A DNA stretch of 64,000 bases, from NCBI GenBank assembly GCA_963771015.1, contig CAVYRN010000005.1, forward strand, positions 434,001 through 498,000. The letters run 5' to 3'. The stretch's first letter is position 1, and every line of letters begins with the position of its first letter. Of this stretch, positions 49,894 to 60,905 are shown piece by piece. Under the pieces are notes generated by a model. The model made no database searches, had not been told where the DNA came from, and was given only the letters and a program-made list of their open reading frames with translations. A program made the translations under genes and the position numbers. This stretch comes from CAVSJJ01 sp963771015 (GTDB lineage: Bacteria; Actinomycetota; Actinomycetes; Actinomycetales; Dermatophilaceae).

Positions 49894-51371
49894 CGCCCAC
49901 CTCCGAGCAGGAACGTCACGGTGCCGTCGGTCACCGAGAGAAGCAGGCCCGGGAGGACACCGAGGGTGACGACGGCGACGGCGAGGACCGTGAAGACCGC
50001 CCGCTCCGCGCCACGGGTCTCCTCGGCCGACCCGCTGCTGTCGGTGACCTCGTCACCGACCCACACCGATCGGGCGACCCGGAGCTGGTAGGCGGCCGCG
50101 ACGGCGGCGCCGAGCGCCGCGGCGACGGCGAGGGCGCGGAAGAGGCCCTGATGCCCGGACGGACTGGTCCACGCGGCATACATGGCCATGAACTCGCCCC
50201 AGAACCCGGCCAGGCCCGGCAGGCCGAGGCCGGCGGCCAGGCCGAGGATGAGTGCGAACCCGAGGTGCGGGGCGGTCTCGCGGACGGCCGGACGGGGGAT
50301 GTCGAGCTTGACGCTGCCCCACCGGGCCTTGAGCCCGCCGACGACGAAGAAGAGCAGAGCCGCGATGACGCCGTGGGCGACATTGGCGAAGAGGGCCGCC
50401 TGGAGACCGGTGCGCGTTCCGCTCGCCAGTCCGAGGGCGACGAAGCCCATGTGGGCCACCGACGAGTAGGCGATGAGCCGCTTGAGGTCACGCTCGACGA
50501 GGCAGATCAGCCCACCCCAGACGATCCCGATGACCCCGGCGATGCCAAGGAAGGGCGCGACCTTCGAGAAGCCCTCGGGCACCGTCGCGAGAGGCAGCCG
50601 GACCAGGCCGTAGGTCCCCATCTTCAGCAGGACCGAGGCCAGGACGACCGACCCCGCGGTCGGGGCCGTCGTGTGGGCCGGCGGCAGCCAGGTGTGCAGC
50701 GGGAACACCGGCACCTTGACCCCGAGCCCGATGACGAGCAGGACCGCGATGAGGGTCTGCCGCGAGGCCGGGATGGCCCGCCCCCCGCTGACGGCGAGCT
50801 GGCCGAGGTCGGAGGTCCCCGCCGAGGCGACGAGGAGCAGGATGCCGACGAGCATGAGCGTCGACCCGACGGCGGTGTAGAGGATGAACCGCTGTCCGGC
50901 GTCCCGCCGTGCCTGGGCGTCGTGCGGGTCGCCGAACCGGCTGATCAGCACCCACATCGGGACGAGGACGATCTCGAAGGCGACGAAGAAGAGGACGGCG
51001 TCCTGGGCGGTGAAGGTCGCCAGCGCCCCCGCCTCGACGAGCAGGAGCGACCCGAGGAAGGTGCTCGGTCGTCCACCGTCGGGCATCTCGCGGGCGGTGT
51101 GCAGGACGACGAGGAGGCCGATGACGGCGGTGAGCAGGACGAGCGGGATCGACACCCCGTCGAGGCCGAACCGCCAGTGCAGCCCGAGCGAGGACACCCA
51201 GGTCGCGTCGACCGACGGCTCGGTGATCGAGACGACGACGGCGATGAGCAGGGCGATGACCGCGGCGACACCGGCGACGGTTCGCGCGCTCGCCGCCGAC
51301 AGGTGTCGTCCCCCGAGGAGCAGGTAGGCCGCCGTCAGCGCGGGGACGGCGAACAGCAGGGTCAGGACCAT
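49890..51371 (-). CDS. nuoM: NADH-quinone oxidoreductase subunit M
   Basis: A 493-residue antiporter-like subunit. The helix-5 Glu is in FFVAFEIVLVPMW, the helix-7 Lys in GLGVKVPVFPLHTWLPPAH, and the broken helix-12 region in YSSVAHMGFVALGLAS. Length and motifs are standard. It overlaps nuoL by ten bases. It forms the second proton channel. Confidence 0.96.
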   Translation of the reverse strand: MVLTLLFAVPALTAAYLLLGGRHLSAASARTVAGVAAVIALLIAVVVSITEPSVDATWVSSLGLHWRFGLDGVSIPLVLLTAVIGLLVVLHTAREMPDGGRPSTFLGSLLLVEAGALATFTAQDAVLFFVAFEIVLVPMWVLISRFGDPHDAQARRDAGQRFILYTAVGSTLMLVGILLLVASAGTSDLGQLAVSGGRAIPASRQTLIAVLLVIGLGVKVPVFPLHTWLPPAHTTAPTAGSVVLASVLLKMGTYGLVRLPLATVPEGFSKVAPFLGIAGVIGIVWGGLICLVERDLKRLIAYSSVAHMGFVALGLASGTRTGLQAALFANVAHGVIAALLFFVVGGLKARWGSVKLDIPRPAVRETAPHLGFALILGLAAGLGLPGLAGFWGEFMAMYAAWTSPSGHQGLFRALAVAAALGAAVAAAYQLRVARSVWVGDEVTDSSGSAEETRGAERAVFTVLAVAVVTLGVLPGLLLSVTDGTVTFLLGGGR

Positions 51372-53323
51372 GCGAACACTCCGAGGGCGGCGAGGAGGAC
51401 GAAGCCGCCCACCACGAGCATGATGCCGGTGGCGACGCGTTCGGTGCGGTGGACCTCGGTCGCCCGGACGCTCGACCGGCGGGTCAGCGTGGCCAGGCCG
51501 CGGACCGTGCCGTCGACCACGGAGGTGTCGACCTTGGCGACGACCCCGGCCAGGGCGACGACGGGGCGGGCCACGAGACGCAGGTAAAGGCCGTCCGCGC
51601 CCAGTCCGCCGTCAGCAAGCGCCATGCGCGGGCCGTACAACGTCACGCCCGGGTCGCCGGCCTCGCCGCGGAACCGGTAGGCGATCCCGACGCCGATGAG
51701 GATGAGGGTCAGAGACACCCCGATCCAGGCGTACTCGGGTGGCTCGAGGCTGAAGACCGCAAGCCGCTCGACGAGCGCACCCAGCAGCGTGAGCGCGAAA
51801 AGGACGCCGATGACCAGACGCAGCGACATCGTCGGCGGCGGCGCCTCGTGCGCATGGCCTGCCGCGGGCACGTCGGCGGGCACGTCGGCGGATGCGTCGA
51901 CCGGGGCCGGGCCGGCCGCCGCGCTCGCGTGCGGCCGACGGCTGTCGGGGTTCACGGTGCTGGCGCTCACCACGATGTAGGCGCGGGCGGCATACGCCGC
52001 GGTGAGGACGACCGCGATGAGCAGGGCGATGAGCACGACCACCCCGGGGCCGCTCGGGCTCACCGCGCCCTGGTAGGCGGCGCCGATGACGGCCTCCTTG
52101 GAGTACCCGCCGACGACGACGAACGGGACGCCCGCGAGCGAGACCAGGCCGGCGAGGAAGGCGATGTTGACCAGCGGCACCTGGAGCGCCGAGCCCCGCA
52201 GCAGCTTGGCGCTCGTGCCGCCCGCGACGACGCTGAGCCAGCCGATCGCGAGGAAGAGCAGGGCCTTGAAGATGGCGTGCGCCCACATGTGGAACAGCCC
52301 GGAGTCCGGACCGAGCTCGAGCGGTGCCGCCGACAGGGCCGAGAGCATGATCCCGACCTGGCTGACCGTCGACCAGGCGAGCAGGCGCTTGAGGTCGGTC
52401 TGCCCGAAGGCGAGGAGTCCGGCCAGCACCATCGTCACCGAGGTCGCGATGCCGAGGACCCAGCGGGCCGGGTCGGTGACGGCGAGCAGGTCGAAGAGCT
52501 GACCGAGGACAACCGTCCCGGCCGCGACCATCGTGGCCGCGTGGATGAGCGCGGATGCCGGGGTCGGGCCCTCCATCGCGTCCGGGAGCCAGTCCTGGAA
52601 GGGCACCTGGGCGGACTTACCGAGGATGCCGATGATGAGGAGAATGAGCAGGACCGCCCGGAGCGTGCCGTTCCCGCCGCTGCAGACCCCGCCCGCCGGG
52701 CAGTCGCCCACGGTCTGCCACGCGGTGATGACGGTGCCGGTCTTCGTGCTGCCCGCGCCGGCCGCGAGGCCGATGACGCCGAGGACGAAGCCGATGTCGG
52801 CGAACCGGGTGACGAGGAACGCCTTGTGCGCCGCCCGCCGGGCGCTCTCCTTGCGGGACCAGTGGCCGATGAGCAGGTACGAGCACCACCCCATGACCTC
52901 CCACCCGATGAGGGTGAGGACGAGGTCTGAGGAGTAGACGACCAGGAGCATCGCCCCGCTGAAGAGGGACACGCTGGCGGCGAACTCCGCGTAGCGGTCG
53001 TCATCGTGCAGGTACCACACGGCGTACATCTGCACGAAGGTCGCGACGAGCGCGACGATGACGCCGATGGCGGACGTGATCGCGCTCGTCGACAGCTGGA
53101 GCGGCACCTGGAGCTCGCCGGCGCGCAGGGCGGGGAAGGTCGTCACCGTGCGGATGGCGTTGGCGCCGTCACCACGGACCTGGATGAAGCCGATGACGGC
53201 GACGAGCAGGGCCAGTCCGGTCCCGCCGGTGGCGATGCCGCGGGCGGCGCGGGTATGCCGCCGGGCGAGCAGGCCTAGCAGGGCACCGACGAGGGGCAGC
53301 AGGACGACGAGGCGGGTGGTCAC
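51362..53323 (-). CDS. nuoL: NADH-quinone oxidoreductase subunit L
   Basis: A 653-residue distal antiporter-like subunit with the long lateral helix at its C-terminus. Conserved Glu in LIGWEVMGWCSYLLIG, Lys in GKSAQVPFQDWLPDAMEGPTP and the LLAWSTVSQVGIMLSA half-channel are visible. An Ala/Pro/Asp-rich insert with a His-rich AGHAHEAPP (about residues 455-490) is unusual. The start overlaps the nuoK stop (GTGA). Confidence 0.96.
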   Translation of the reverse strand: MTTRLVVLLPLVGALLGLLARRHTRAARGIATGGTGLALLVAVIGFIQVRGDGANAIRTVTTFPALRAGELQVPLQLSTSAITSAIGVIVALVATFVQMYAVWYLHDDDRYAEFAASVSLFSGAMLLVVYSSDLVLTLIGWEVMGWCSYLLIGHWSRKESARRAAHKAFLVTRFADIGFVLGVIGLAAGAGSTKTGTVITAWQTVGDCPAGGVCSGGNGTLRAVLLILLIIGILGKSAQVPFQDWLPDAMEGPTPASALIHAATMVAAGTVVLGQLFDLLAVTDPARWVLGIATSVTMVLAGLLAFGQTDLKRLLAWSTVSQVGIMLSALSAAPLELGPDSGLFHMWAHAIFKALLFLAIGWLSVVAGGTSAKLLRGSALQVPLVNIAFLAGLVSLAGVPFVVVGGYSKEAVIGAAYQGAVSPSGPGVVVLIALLIAVVLTAAYAARAYIVVSASTVNPDSRRPHASAAAGPAPVDASADVPADVPAAGHAHEAPPPTMSLRLVIGVLFALTLLGALVERLAVFSLEPPEYAWIGVSLTLILIGVGIAYRFRGEAGDPGVTLYGPRMALADGGLGADGLYLRLVARPVVALAGVVAKVDTSVVDGTVRGLATLTRRSSVRATEVHRTERVATGIMLVVGGFVLLAALGVFAWS

Positions 53324-53700
53324 CAGGGCACCTCCGCGCGCTCGTCGATGTCGGCGTCGCCCCCGTCACCGGCGGCTCCCGGGTCGGCGGGCAGCGCACC
53401 CTGGTCGGAGGGCTCGTCGAGGTCGAGCCGGCGCTGGTGCTTGAAGACGGTGAGGATGACCGACAAGGCGACGACGACCTCCGCGGCCGCGATGGTGATG
53501 ACGAAGAGCGGCAGCACACTCCCCGCGGAGAACCGAGCCCCACCGGTGGCGGCAGCGGTCACGAAGAGGATGAGGGTGCCGCTGAGGACGAGCTCGACGC
53601 CGACGAGCACGAGGACGGCGTTGCGTCGCACGACGATGCCGTAGACCCCGAGGCCCACGAGGACCGAGGCGAGCAGGTAGGGGCCGTACAGGTGGATCAC
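53320..53700 (-). CDS. nuoK: NADH-quinone oxidoreductase subunit K
   Basis: A 126-residue subunit with three helices. The two essential glutamates are in VLVGVELVLSG and ITIAAAEVVVALSV. The GTG at 53700 overlaps the nuoJ stop (GTGA) and begins IHLYGPYLLASVLVG. The C-terminal tail of about 25 Asp/Ala/Gly-rich residues is longer than in most NuoK proteins. Confidence 0.94.
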   Translation of the reverse strand: MIHLYGPYLLASVLVGLGVYGIVVRRNAVLVLVGVELVLSGTLILFVTAAATGGARFSAGSVLPLFVITIAAAEVVVALSVILTVFKHQRRLDLDEPSDQGALPADPGAAGDGGDADIDERAEVPW

Positions 53701-54212
53701 GACACACCCCCCGAGACGTCCTTCGGGATCCTCGAGACGGCGAGCGCGGCGATGAGGGCGGCGAGGAGGAGGAGCGAGAGTCCCTCGAACGGCCACACCC
53801 AGGTGCCGAAGATGTCGCCGGCGACCTCGGAGGTCGCGATGGCGGTGCGCTCCTGCGCCGGCCCGGCCAGCGGAAGCAGGACGGCGAGCAGCAGAGCCGT
53901 CGTCGCGGCGGCGACGACCGCGGCGAGCAGCCGCCGGGCCGCCGTAGGAGCGTGGTCGAGGTCGGGTCCGATCGGCGCCCGGGTCAACATGAGCGCGAAG
54001 AGGACGAGGACGACGACGGCGCCGACGTAGACGAGGACGAGGACCAGGGCGACGAGCTCGGCGCCCAGGACGAGGGCGGCACCCGCGACGGAGACGAGGG
54101 CCACGACGAGCCACAGCGCGGCGTGGACGACCCGCGTGGTCGTGACGGCGAGCAGCCCCCCTGCGGCGGCGAGCACGGCGAAGGCGGCGAAGGCGAGGTC
54201 GACAGAGGTCAC
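53697..54212 (-). CDS. nuoJ: NADH-quinone oxidoreductase subunit J
   Basis: A 171-residue subunit with five helices. The conserved tyrosine-glycine helix-3 element is in VLVLVYVGAVVVLVLFALML. The N-terminus FAAFAVLAAAGGLLAVTTTRVVHAALWLV is typical. It overlaps nuoI and nuoK by four bases each. Confidence 0.94.
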   Translation of the reverse strand: MTSVDLAFAAFAVLAAAGGLLAVTTTRVVHAALWLVVALVSVAGAALVLGAELVALVLVLVYVGAVVVLVLFALMLTRAPIGPDLDHAPTAARRLLAAVVAAATTALLLAVLLPLAGPAQERTAIATSEVAGDIFGTWVWPFEGLSLLLLAALIAALAVSRIPKDVSGGVS

Positions 54213-54997
54213 TGGCCCTCCGCCTCGGGTGCCTCGGGTGCCCCGGATGCGGCAGCCGCCTCCGGTGCCGCAGCCGCCTCCGGTGCCGCAGCCGCCTCCG
54301 GTGCGGCAGCCGCCTCGGGGTCGGCAGCGGCAGGCTCGGGGCGCTGCGCCCTGGCCGGTCGCTCCGTCCTGGCCGGTCGCTCCGGTCGCTCGGCACCGGC
54401 CACCCGCTCGGCCCGCGGCGGCCGTGCGGCCGCCCCCGCTGGGCCCGCGGCACCGGCCGCCCGCGCGGGGCGTTCAGGCTTGTTGGCCGCGACGAGCTCG
54501 GCGGAGTCGGCGGCGCGCTCATCGAGGGCCGGCGGCGGGGGGACGCTGCGCATCCACTGACCGAGCCGGTCCTTCTCGTGAAGCAGGTCCTTGATGTCGA
54601 GCTCGGCGAACTCGAACTGGGGGCTCCAGAAGAGCGCGTCGAAGGGGCACACCTCGACGCAGATGCCGCAGTACATGCAGAGCGAGAAGTCGATCGCGAA
54701 GCGGTCGAGGACGTTGCGCTGACGCTCGCGGCCGCCCTCGGTCGTCGCCGGGATCGTCTCCTTGTGGCCCTCGATGTAGATGCACCAGTCGGGGCACTCG
54801 CGCGCGCAGAGCATGCACGAGGTGCAGTTCTCCTCCAGCAGCGCGATGATCCCGCGGCTGCGGGGCGGCAGCGCCGGAGGCGCGTCCGGGTACTCGGCGG
54901 TGTGCGCCGGGCGGACCATCGTCTTGGCTGTCGTCACCAGCCCGGAGACCGCGCCGGGGAGCAGTCCCCCGCTCTTGCCTCGCTTGTCGCGGCTCAT
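54209..54997 (-). CDS. nuoI: NADH-quinone oxidoreductase subunit I (2x 4Fe-4S) with Ala/Pro/Glu tail
   Basis: A 262-residue ferredoxin-like subunit. Two [4Fe-4S] motifs are intact: C-x2-C-x2-C-x3-C-P in NCTSCMLCARECPDWC and in LCMYCGICVEVCPFDALF, the N6a/N6b clusters that pass electrons towards NuoB. The ATG at 54997 overlaps the nuoH stop (ATGA). Normal NuoI is 160-200 residues; here ~100 extra C-terminal residues are disordered-looking Ala/Pro/Glu/Arg sequence, ending with repeated AAAPEA units encoded by an 18-bp tandem repeat. Confidence 0.95.
   Translation of the reverse strand: MSRDKRGKSGGLLPGAVSGLVTTAKTMVRPAHTAEYPDAPPALPPRSRGIIALLEENCTSCMLCARECPDWCIYIEGHKETIPATTEGGRERQRNVLDRFAIDFSLCMYCGICVEVCPFDALFWSPQFEFAELDIKDLLHEKDRLGQWMRSVPPPPALDERAADSAELVAANKPERPARAAGAAGPAGAAARPPRAERVAGAERPERPARTERPARAQRPEPAAADPEAAAAPEAAAAPEAAAAPEAAAASGAPEAPEAEGQ
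54252..54317 (-). repeat. 18-bp tandem repeat in the nuoI tail
   Basis: The unit GCAGCCGCCTCCGGTGCC occurs at 54252-54269, 54270-54287 and 54288-54305 (last base changed) with a partial fourth copy to 54317. It encodes repeated AAPEAA residues at the NuoI C-terminus. Confidence 0.85.
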
Positions 54998-55962
54998 CGC
55001 ATCATCACCACCCCGATCGCCGTGATGAACAGCTGGAGAAGCGCGAGCGGCACGAGGTAGACCCAGGCGATCCGCTGCAGCTGGTCCGCACGCACCCGCG
55101 GCCAAGCGACCCGGATCCAGATGATGACGACGGCAACGGCATACCCCTTGAGCAGTGACCAGAGCCAGCCCAGCGTGTCGCTCCACGGCCCGTGCCACCC
55201 GCCGAGGAACAGGGCGGAGAACAGCAGGCCGAGGACGACGATGCCGGCGTACTCGGCGAGGAGGAAGAGCGCGAAGCGCAGCCCGGAGTACTCGGTCCAG
55301 GCGCCCATGACGAGCTCGGAGTCGGCGACCGGCATGTCGAACGGCGGGCGTTTGAGCTCGGCGATACCGGCGACGATGAAGACGACGGCACCGGGCAGCT
55401 GCCACAGCAGCCACCACGGGCTCCACGCCTCGACGATCGCCGAGAGCGACAACGTTCCCGCCGCCATGGCGACCGACGCGACGGCCAGGACGATCGGCAG
55501 CTCGTAGGACACGAGCTGGGCCGCGGCGCGCAGCCCGCCGAGGAGGGAGTACTTGTTCGCGCTCGCCCAGCCGGCCATGAGGACGCCGAGCGAGCCGACC
55601 GAGATCGCGGCGAGCGCCAGCAGCGCGCTGGCCGGGACCTCGAGCCCGGCCACCCCCGGATGGATGGGCACGACGGCGAGCGCGACCATGTACGGGACGA
55701 GGCCGACGCCCGGCGCCAGCCGAAAGACCCACCGGTCGGCCGCCTTGGGGAGGGCCTCCTCCTTCTGGACGAACTTGAAGGCGTCGGCGATGAGCTGGGC
55801 CCACCCGTGGTAGCCACCGGCATACATCGGGCCGAGCCGGCCCTGCATGTGCGCCATCAGCTTGTGCTCGGTCTGGCCGACGAGGAGCGGGGTGACGAGG
55901 AAGACCGCGAGGACGGCGACCGAGCGGATGACGATCTCGAGCAGGCTCACCGTGGCCCCCAC
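54994..55962 (-). CDS. nuoH: NADH-quinone oxidoreductase subunit H
   Basis: A 322-residue subunit with eight helices. Family motifs: QTEHKLMAHMQGRLGPMYAG near the N-terminus and the charged quinone-channel segment ELKRPPFDMPVADSELVMGA. The second motif differs from the standard R-x-P-F-D-x-P-E-A by Ala-Asp in place of Glu-Ala. It directly follows nuoC (15-base overlap), where most operons have nuoD, E, F and G. Confidence 0.95.
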   Translation of the reverse strand: MGATVSLLEIVIRSVAVLAVFLVTPLLVGQTEHKLMAHMQGRLGPMYAGGYHGWAQLIADAFKFVQKEEALPKAADRWVFRLAPGVGLVPYMVALAVVPIHPGVAGLEVPASALLALAAISVGSLGVLMAGWASANKYSLLGGLRAAAQLVSYELPIVLAVASVAMAAGTLSLSAIVEAWSPWWLLWQLPGAVVFIVAGIAELKRPPFDMPVADSELVMGAWTEYSGLRFALFLLAEYAGIVVLGLLFSALFLGGWHGPWSDTLGWLWSLLKGYAVAVVIIWIRVAWPRVRADQLQRIAWVYLVPLALLQLFITAIGVVMMR

Positions 55963-56564
55963 TCCGGGTCGGGGACCCCGGGCGCCTGGACGCGGCGCTT
56001 GCCCGTCGGAGCGGCGCCGTGGCCCTCACCCGGCTCCCGACCGCCCGGCCATGCCTTGGACGCACGAGCGGCGAGGACGAAGGACTTGCGCAGCGGGTTG
56101 CCCTCGAAGCCCTCCGGCAGGAGCAGCGGGCGCAGCCCGAGGTCGGTGTGGTCGACGAAGCCGTCGAAGAACAGGCCGAACATCTCGAAGGTCTCGCGCT
56201 CGTGCCAGGCCGCGCCCGGGAACACCGACGTCAGGGAGGCGAGGTGCTCGCCGTCGGGGACCCGGGTCGTCACCCGGACGCCTCGCAGCGCCCCCGGGGT
56301 CGAGATGTCGAGGAGCCGGACGACGACGTCGAGGCCGGGGGTCTGCTCGTCGTACATCCGGTCGACCGCGGTGAGCCAGTCGAAGAACGTGAACCCCTCG
56401 TCCTTGGCCGCCGTCACGTTGCCCACCCACTCGGCCGGGGAGACCGAGCGCAGCGCGTCCCCGACGGCGGGTGCCTCCACGGTGTCCGCGGCGGGCTCAG
56501 TCGCGTCCGCGGCGGGCTCAGTCGCCTCGGCGCCCGACGCGCCGGCGCCCGGGTCCTCGGTCAC
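55947..56564 (-). CDS. nuoC: NADH-quinone oxidoreductase subunit C
   Basis: A 205-residue 30-kDa subunit. The signature is ERETFEMFGLFFDGFVDHTD followed by LLLPEGFEGNPLRKSFVLAA. The N-terminal ~45 residues are a low-complexity Ala/Glu/Thr extension. There is no fused NuoD domain, and the next gene is nuoH. Start overlaps the nuoB stop (GTGA). Confidence 0.93.
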   Translation of the reverse strand: MTEDPGAGASGAEATEPAADATEPAADTVEAPAVGDALRSVSPAEWVGNVTAAKDEGFTFFDWLTAVDRMYDEQTPGLDVVVRLLDISTPGALRGVRVTTRVPDGEHLASLTSVFPGAAWHERETFEMFGLFFDGFVDHTDLGLRPLLLPEGFEGNPLRKSFVLAARASKAWPGGREPGEGHGAAPTGKRRVQAPGVPDPEWGPR

Positions 56565-57163
56565 GGCGCGCTCACCTTCTCCCGGGTCACCTCGGCGGCG
56601 GAGGCCGTCCGGTACGCCGCATACCGGCTGCCGGGCTGGCGCTCACCGAGGGCCTTCCCGGACAGCTTCTCGGCCGCGATCTTCTCCTGGAGGCGCAGGA
56701 TGCCCTGGAGCAGCGCCTCGGGCCGAGGAGGGCAGCCGGGGACGTAGACATCGACGGGAATGAGCTGGTCGACGCCCTTGGTCACCGAGTAGGAGTCCCA
56801 GTACGGGCCGCCGGAGTTGGCGCAGGCGCCGAACGAGATGACGTACTTCGGCTCCGGCATCTGGTCGTAGAGGCGCCGGATGGCCGGCGCCATCTTGTCG
56901 CTGACCGTGCCGCTGACGAGCATGAGGTCGGCCTGCCGCGGACCGGGCGCGAACGGGATGACCCCGAGCCGCATGAAGTCGTGGCGGGCCATCGACGTCG
57001 CGATGAACTCGATGGCGCAGCAGGCCAGGCCGAAGTTGAAGATCCACAGCGAGTACCGGCGGCCCCAGTTGAGCATCATCCGCACCGGCGCCGGCGCATG
57101 CTCGCTGACGACGCCGAGCTGGGCGCCGGGGAGCTGGGGCATGGGGAGGTCGACGGGGCTCAT
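56561..57163 (-). CDS. nuoB: NADH-quinone oxidoreductase subunit B (N2 cluster)
   Basis: A 200-residue subunit from the ATG at 57163 (TGATG overlap with nuoA). All cysteines of the terminal [4Fe-4S] cluster N2 are present: the tandem pair in FGLACCAIE, one in SFGACANSGG and one in YVPGCPPRPEA. In complex I N2 hands electrons to quinone at the interface with NuoD, yet no nuoD is in this operon. Confidence 0.96.
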   Translation of the reverse strand: MSPVDLPMPQLPGAQLGVVSEHAPAPVRMMLNWGRRYSLWIFNFGLACCAIEFIATSMARHDFMRLGVIPFAPGPRQADLMLVSGTVSDKMAPAIRRLYDQMPEPKYVISFGACANSGGPYWDSYSVTKGVDQLIPVDVYVPGCPPRPEALLQGILRLQEKIAAEKLSGKALGERQPGSRYAAYRTASAAEVTREKVSAP

Positions 57164-57543
57164 CACGTCCACCTCAGCAGGCCGCGGCGGGCGGCGTGGA
57201 CCAGGCCGATGAGCACGATGCCGACGAAGACCGCGACCTCGACGAGCGAGGCGACGCCGAGGTGGGCGTCCCGCAGCACCAGGGCCCACGGAAAGAGGTA
57301 GACCGCGTCGACCGCGAAGATGACGTAGAGGAACGCGTAGACGATGTAGCGGATCTGGCTCTGCGCCCATCCCTCGCCGACGGGATCCATGCCCGACTCG
57401 TACGTCTTGAGCTTCGCGATGGTCGCGGCCCGGGGCGCCATGAGCCATCTCGCGGCGAGGGCGACGACGACCAACACGGCGCCGGCGACGAGGACGCCGA
57501 GGACGGCGAGGTAACCGGACACGGCATGAACTTTAGCGGTCAA
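57163..57543 (-). CDS. nuoA: NADH-quinone oxidoreductase subunit A
   Basis: A 126-residue subunit with three helices. Conserved KLKTYESGMDPVGEGWAQ loop and RYIVYAFLYVIFAVDAVYLFPW helix with acidic residues are clear. It is the first gene of the operon; the promoter lies in the 311-base gap shared with korA. Confidence 0.94.
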   Translation of the reverse strand: MTAKVHAVSGYLAVLGVLVAGAVLVVVALAARWLMAPRAATIAKLKTYESGMDPVGEGWAQSQIRYIVYAFLYVIFAVDAVYLFPWALVLRDAHLGVASLVEVAVFVGIVLIGLVHAARRGLLRWT

Positions 57544-57640
57544 CGGATCTGTCGGCTCACGGGCCTACCGAGACGCGTCGAGAACGGCCCTTCTCGGCAC
57601 GACAGAGCGGTTTCCGACGTATCCCATTGTCGGCGCTGAC

Positions 57641-57659
57641 TATGAAAAGGCTTACCTCA
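57641..57659. promoter_or_regulatory. Candidate DtxR/IdeR iron box between nuoA and korA
   Basis: TATGAAAAGGCTTACCTCA (plus strand) agrees with the 19-bp actinobacterial iron-box consensus TWAGGTWAGSCTWACCTWA at 15 of 19 positions on either strand. It lies about 100 bases upstream of nuoA and 200 upstream of korA. It is a sequence match by eye only. Confidence 0.4.
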
Positions 57660-57664
57660 TTCGA

Positions 57665-57699
57665 CACCCCCGAAACCGCCGGAGGCGGTTCCGGGGGTG
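57665..57699. other. Stable hairpin in the nuoA-korA intergenic region
   Basis: CACCCCCGAAACCGCC-type arms (57665-57680 and 57684-57699) pair over 16 positions with one mismatch and a GGA loop. It is immediately downstream of the candidate iron box on the korA side and could be an attenuator, a protein site or a leftover terminator. Confidence 0.6.
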
Positions 57700-57854
57700 C
57701 ATGCCGGTATGCCGCTCGGCGCCTGCCGAAGCGCGCTGAGCGACTCGGCGTGTCGATTCGCAGGGTGCCCCGGGAGGTATCACGCGGCAGTCGTAAGATG
57801 GCGGAGCACGCGCCCTTTCCCCGGCGCCACGAGAAGCCGCAATCAGGTGTGTCC

Positions 57855-59722
<1,868 letters not shown>

Positions 59723-59726
<4 letters not shown>

Positions 59727-60838
59727 CCGCCATTGACGAGGGCACCCAGACCGTCAATCTGGGTATGCCGCCCTTCGGGCTGCAGGGTGTGCCTCGCCTC
59801 GACGAGGCCGACGCGGCGCAGAACCGCAAGGACTTCGTGTCCGACCAGGAGGTCCGCTGGTGCCCCGGGTGCGGTGACTACTCGATCCTCGCGACGGTCC
59901 AGGGCTTCCTTCCCGAGCTGGGCATCAAGCGGGAGAACGTCGTCTTCGTCTCCGGCATCGGGTGCAGCTCACGGTTCCCGTACTACGTGGACACCTACGG
60001 CATGCACTCGATCCACGGCCGGGCGCCGGCGATCGCGACCGGCCTCGCCACGAGCCGCGGCGACCTGTCGGTGTGGGTGGTCACCGGCGACGGCGACGCC
60101 CTGTCGATCGGCGGCAACCACCTCATCCACGCGTTGCGGCGCAACGTCAACGTCACGATCCTGCTGTTCAACAACCAGATCTACGGGCTGACCAAGGGCC
60201 AGTACTCCCCGACGTCCCACGTCGGCCAGGTGACGAAGTCGTCGCCGGCCGGGTCGGTCGACACCCCCTTCAACCCGATCTCGTTGGCACTGGGCGCCGA
60301 GGCGACCTTCGTGGCCCGCACGATGGACACGGACCGCAAGCACTTCACCCAGATCCTCCGAGCCGCCGCCGAGCACCGGGGGGCCTCGCTCATCGAGGTC
60401 TACCAGAACTGCGTCATCTTCAACGACGGCGCGTTCGACCTGGTCAAGGACCGCGACCAGGAGCAGGCCCGGGTCGTCCACCTGGCCGACGGCGAGCGCG
60501 TCACGGTGGGTGCCGAGGGCGAGCGCAAGGTCCTCATCAAGCACGCCGACGGCGCCATCGAGTTCGTGCCGGAGGAGGACGCCGAGTCCTCCGCCGGGCT
60601 CGTCGTCATCCACGACAGCACCGCCGAGGACCCGGGACCGGCGTTCGCCCTGTCCCGCCTCGACAGCGCCGACCTGACCTACGTGCCGATGGGCATCTTC
60701 CGCAACGTCCAGCGACCCACCTACGACGACGGCGTCCGCCGGCAGATCTCCGATGCGGTGACCGTGTCCGGTGGTCCGGCGACCGACGACGACCTGCAGA
60801 CCCTGCTGCGGGGGCGGGACACCTGGACCGTCGAGTGA
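59723..60838 (+). CDS. korB: 2-oxoacid:ferredoxin oxidoreductase beta subunit (KorB)
   Basis: A 371-residue subunit coupled to korA by ATGA. The thiamine diphosphate motif GDGDALSIGG...NN is present, and four cysteines suited to one [4Fe-4S] cluster are in RWCPGCGDYS, SGIGCSSRF and YQNCVIFND. The KorAB pair converts 2-oxoglutarate plus CoA to succinyl-CoA and reduces ferredoxin, an alternative to the 2-oxoglutarate dehydrogenase complex. Reduced ferredoxin is the natural electron source for a complex I lacking the NADH module, which is encoded divergently here. Confidence 0.95.
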
Positions 60839-60858
60839 GCGAACCCTCACGACGTCAG

Positions 60859-60888
60859 AAGCGGCCGGGCCGAGGCGCCCGGCCGCTT
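60859..60888 (+). terminator. Terminator of the korAB operon
   Basis: A perfect 12-bp stem AAGCGGCCGGGC/GCCCGGCCGCTT (60859-60870, 60877-60888) with a six-base loop, 20 bases after the korB stop. Confidence 0.8.
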
Positions 60889-60905
60889 CGCGTGCCGGCC
60901 CACGC

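Noticed and set aside
57627..57854. Longer korA start at 57627
   Set aside because: The extra 76 residues pass through the hairpin and candidate iron box and do not resemble KorA N-termini; the ATG at 57855 gives the conserved start.
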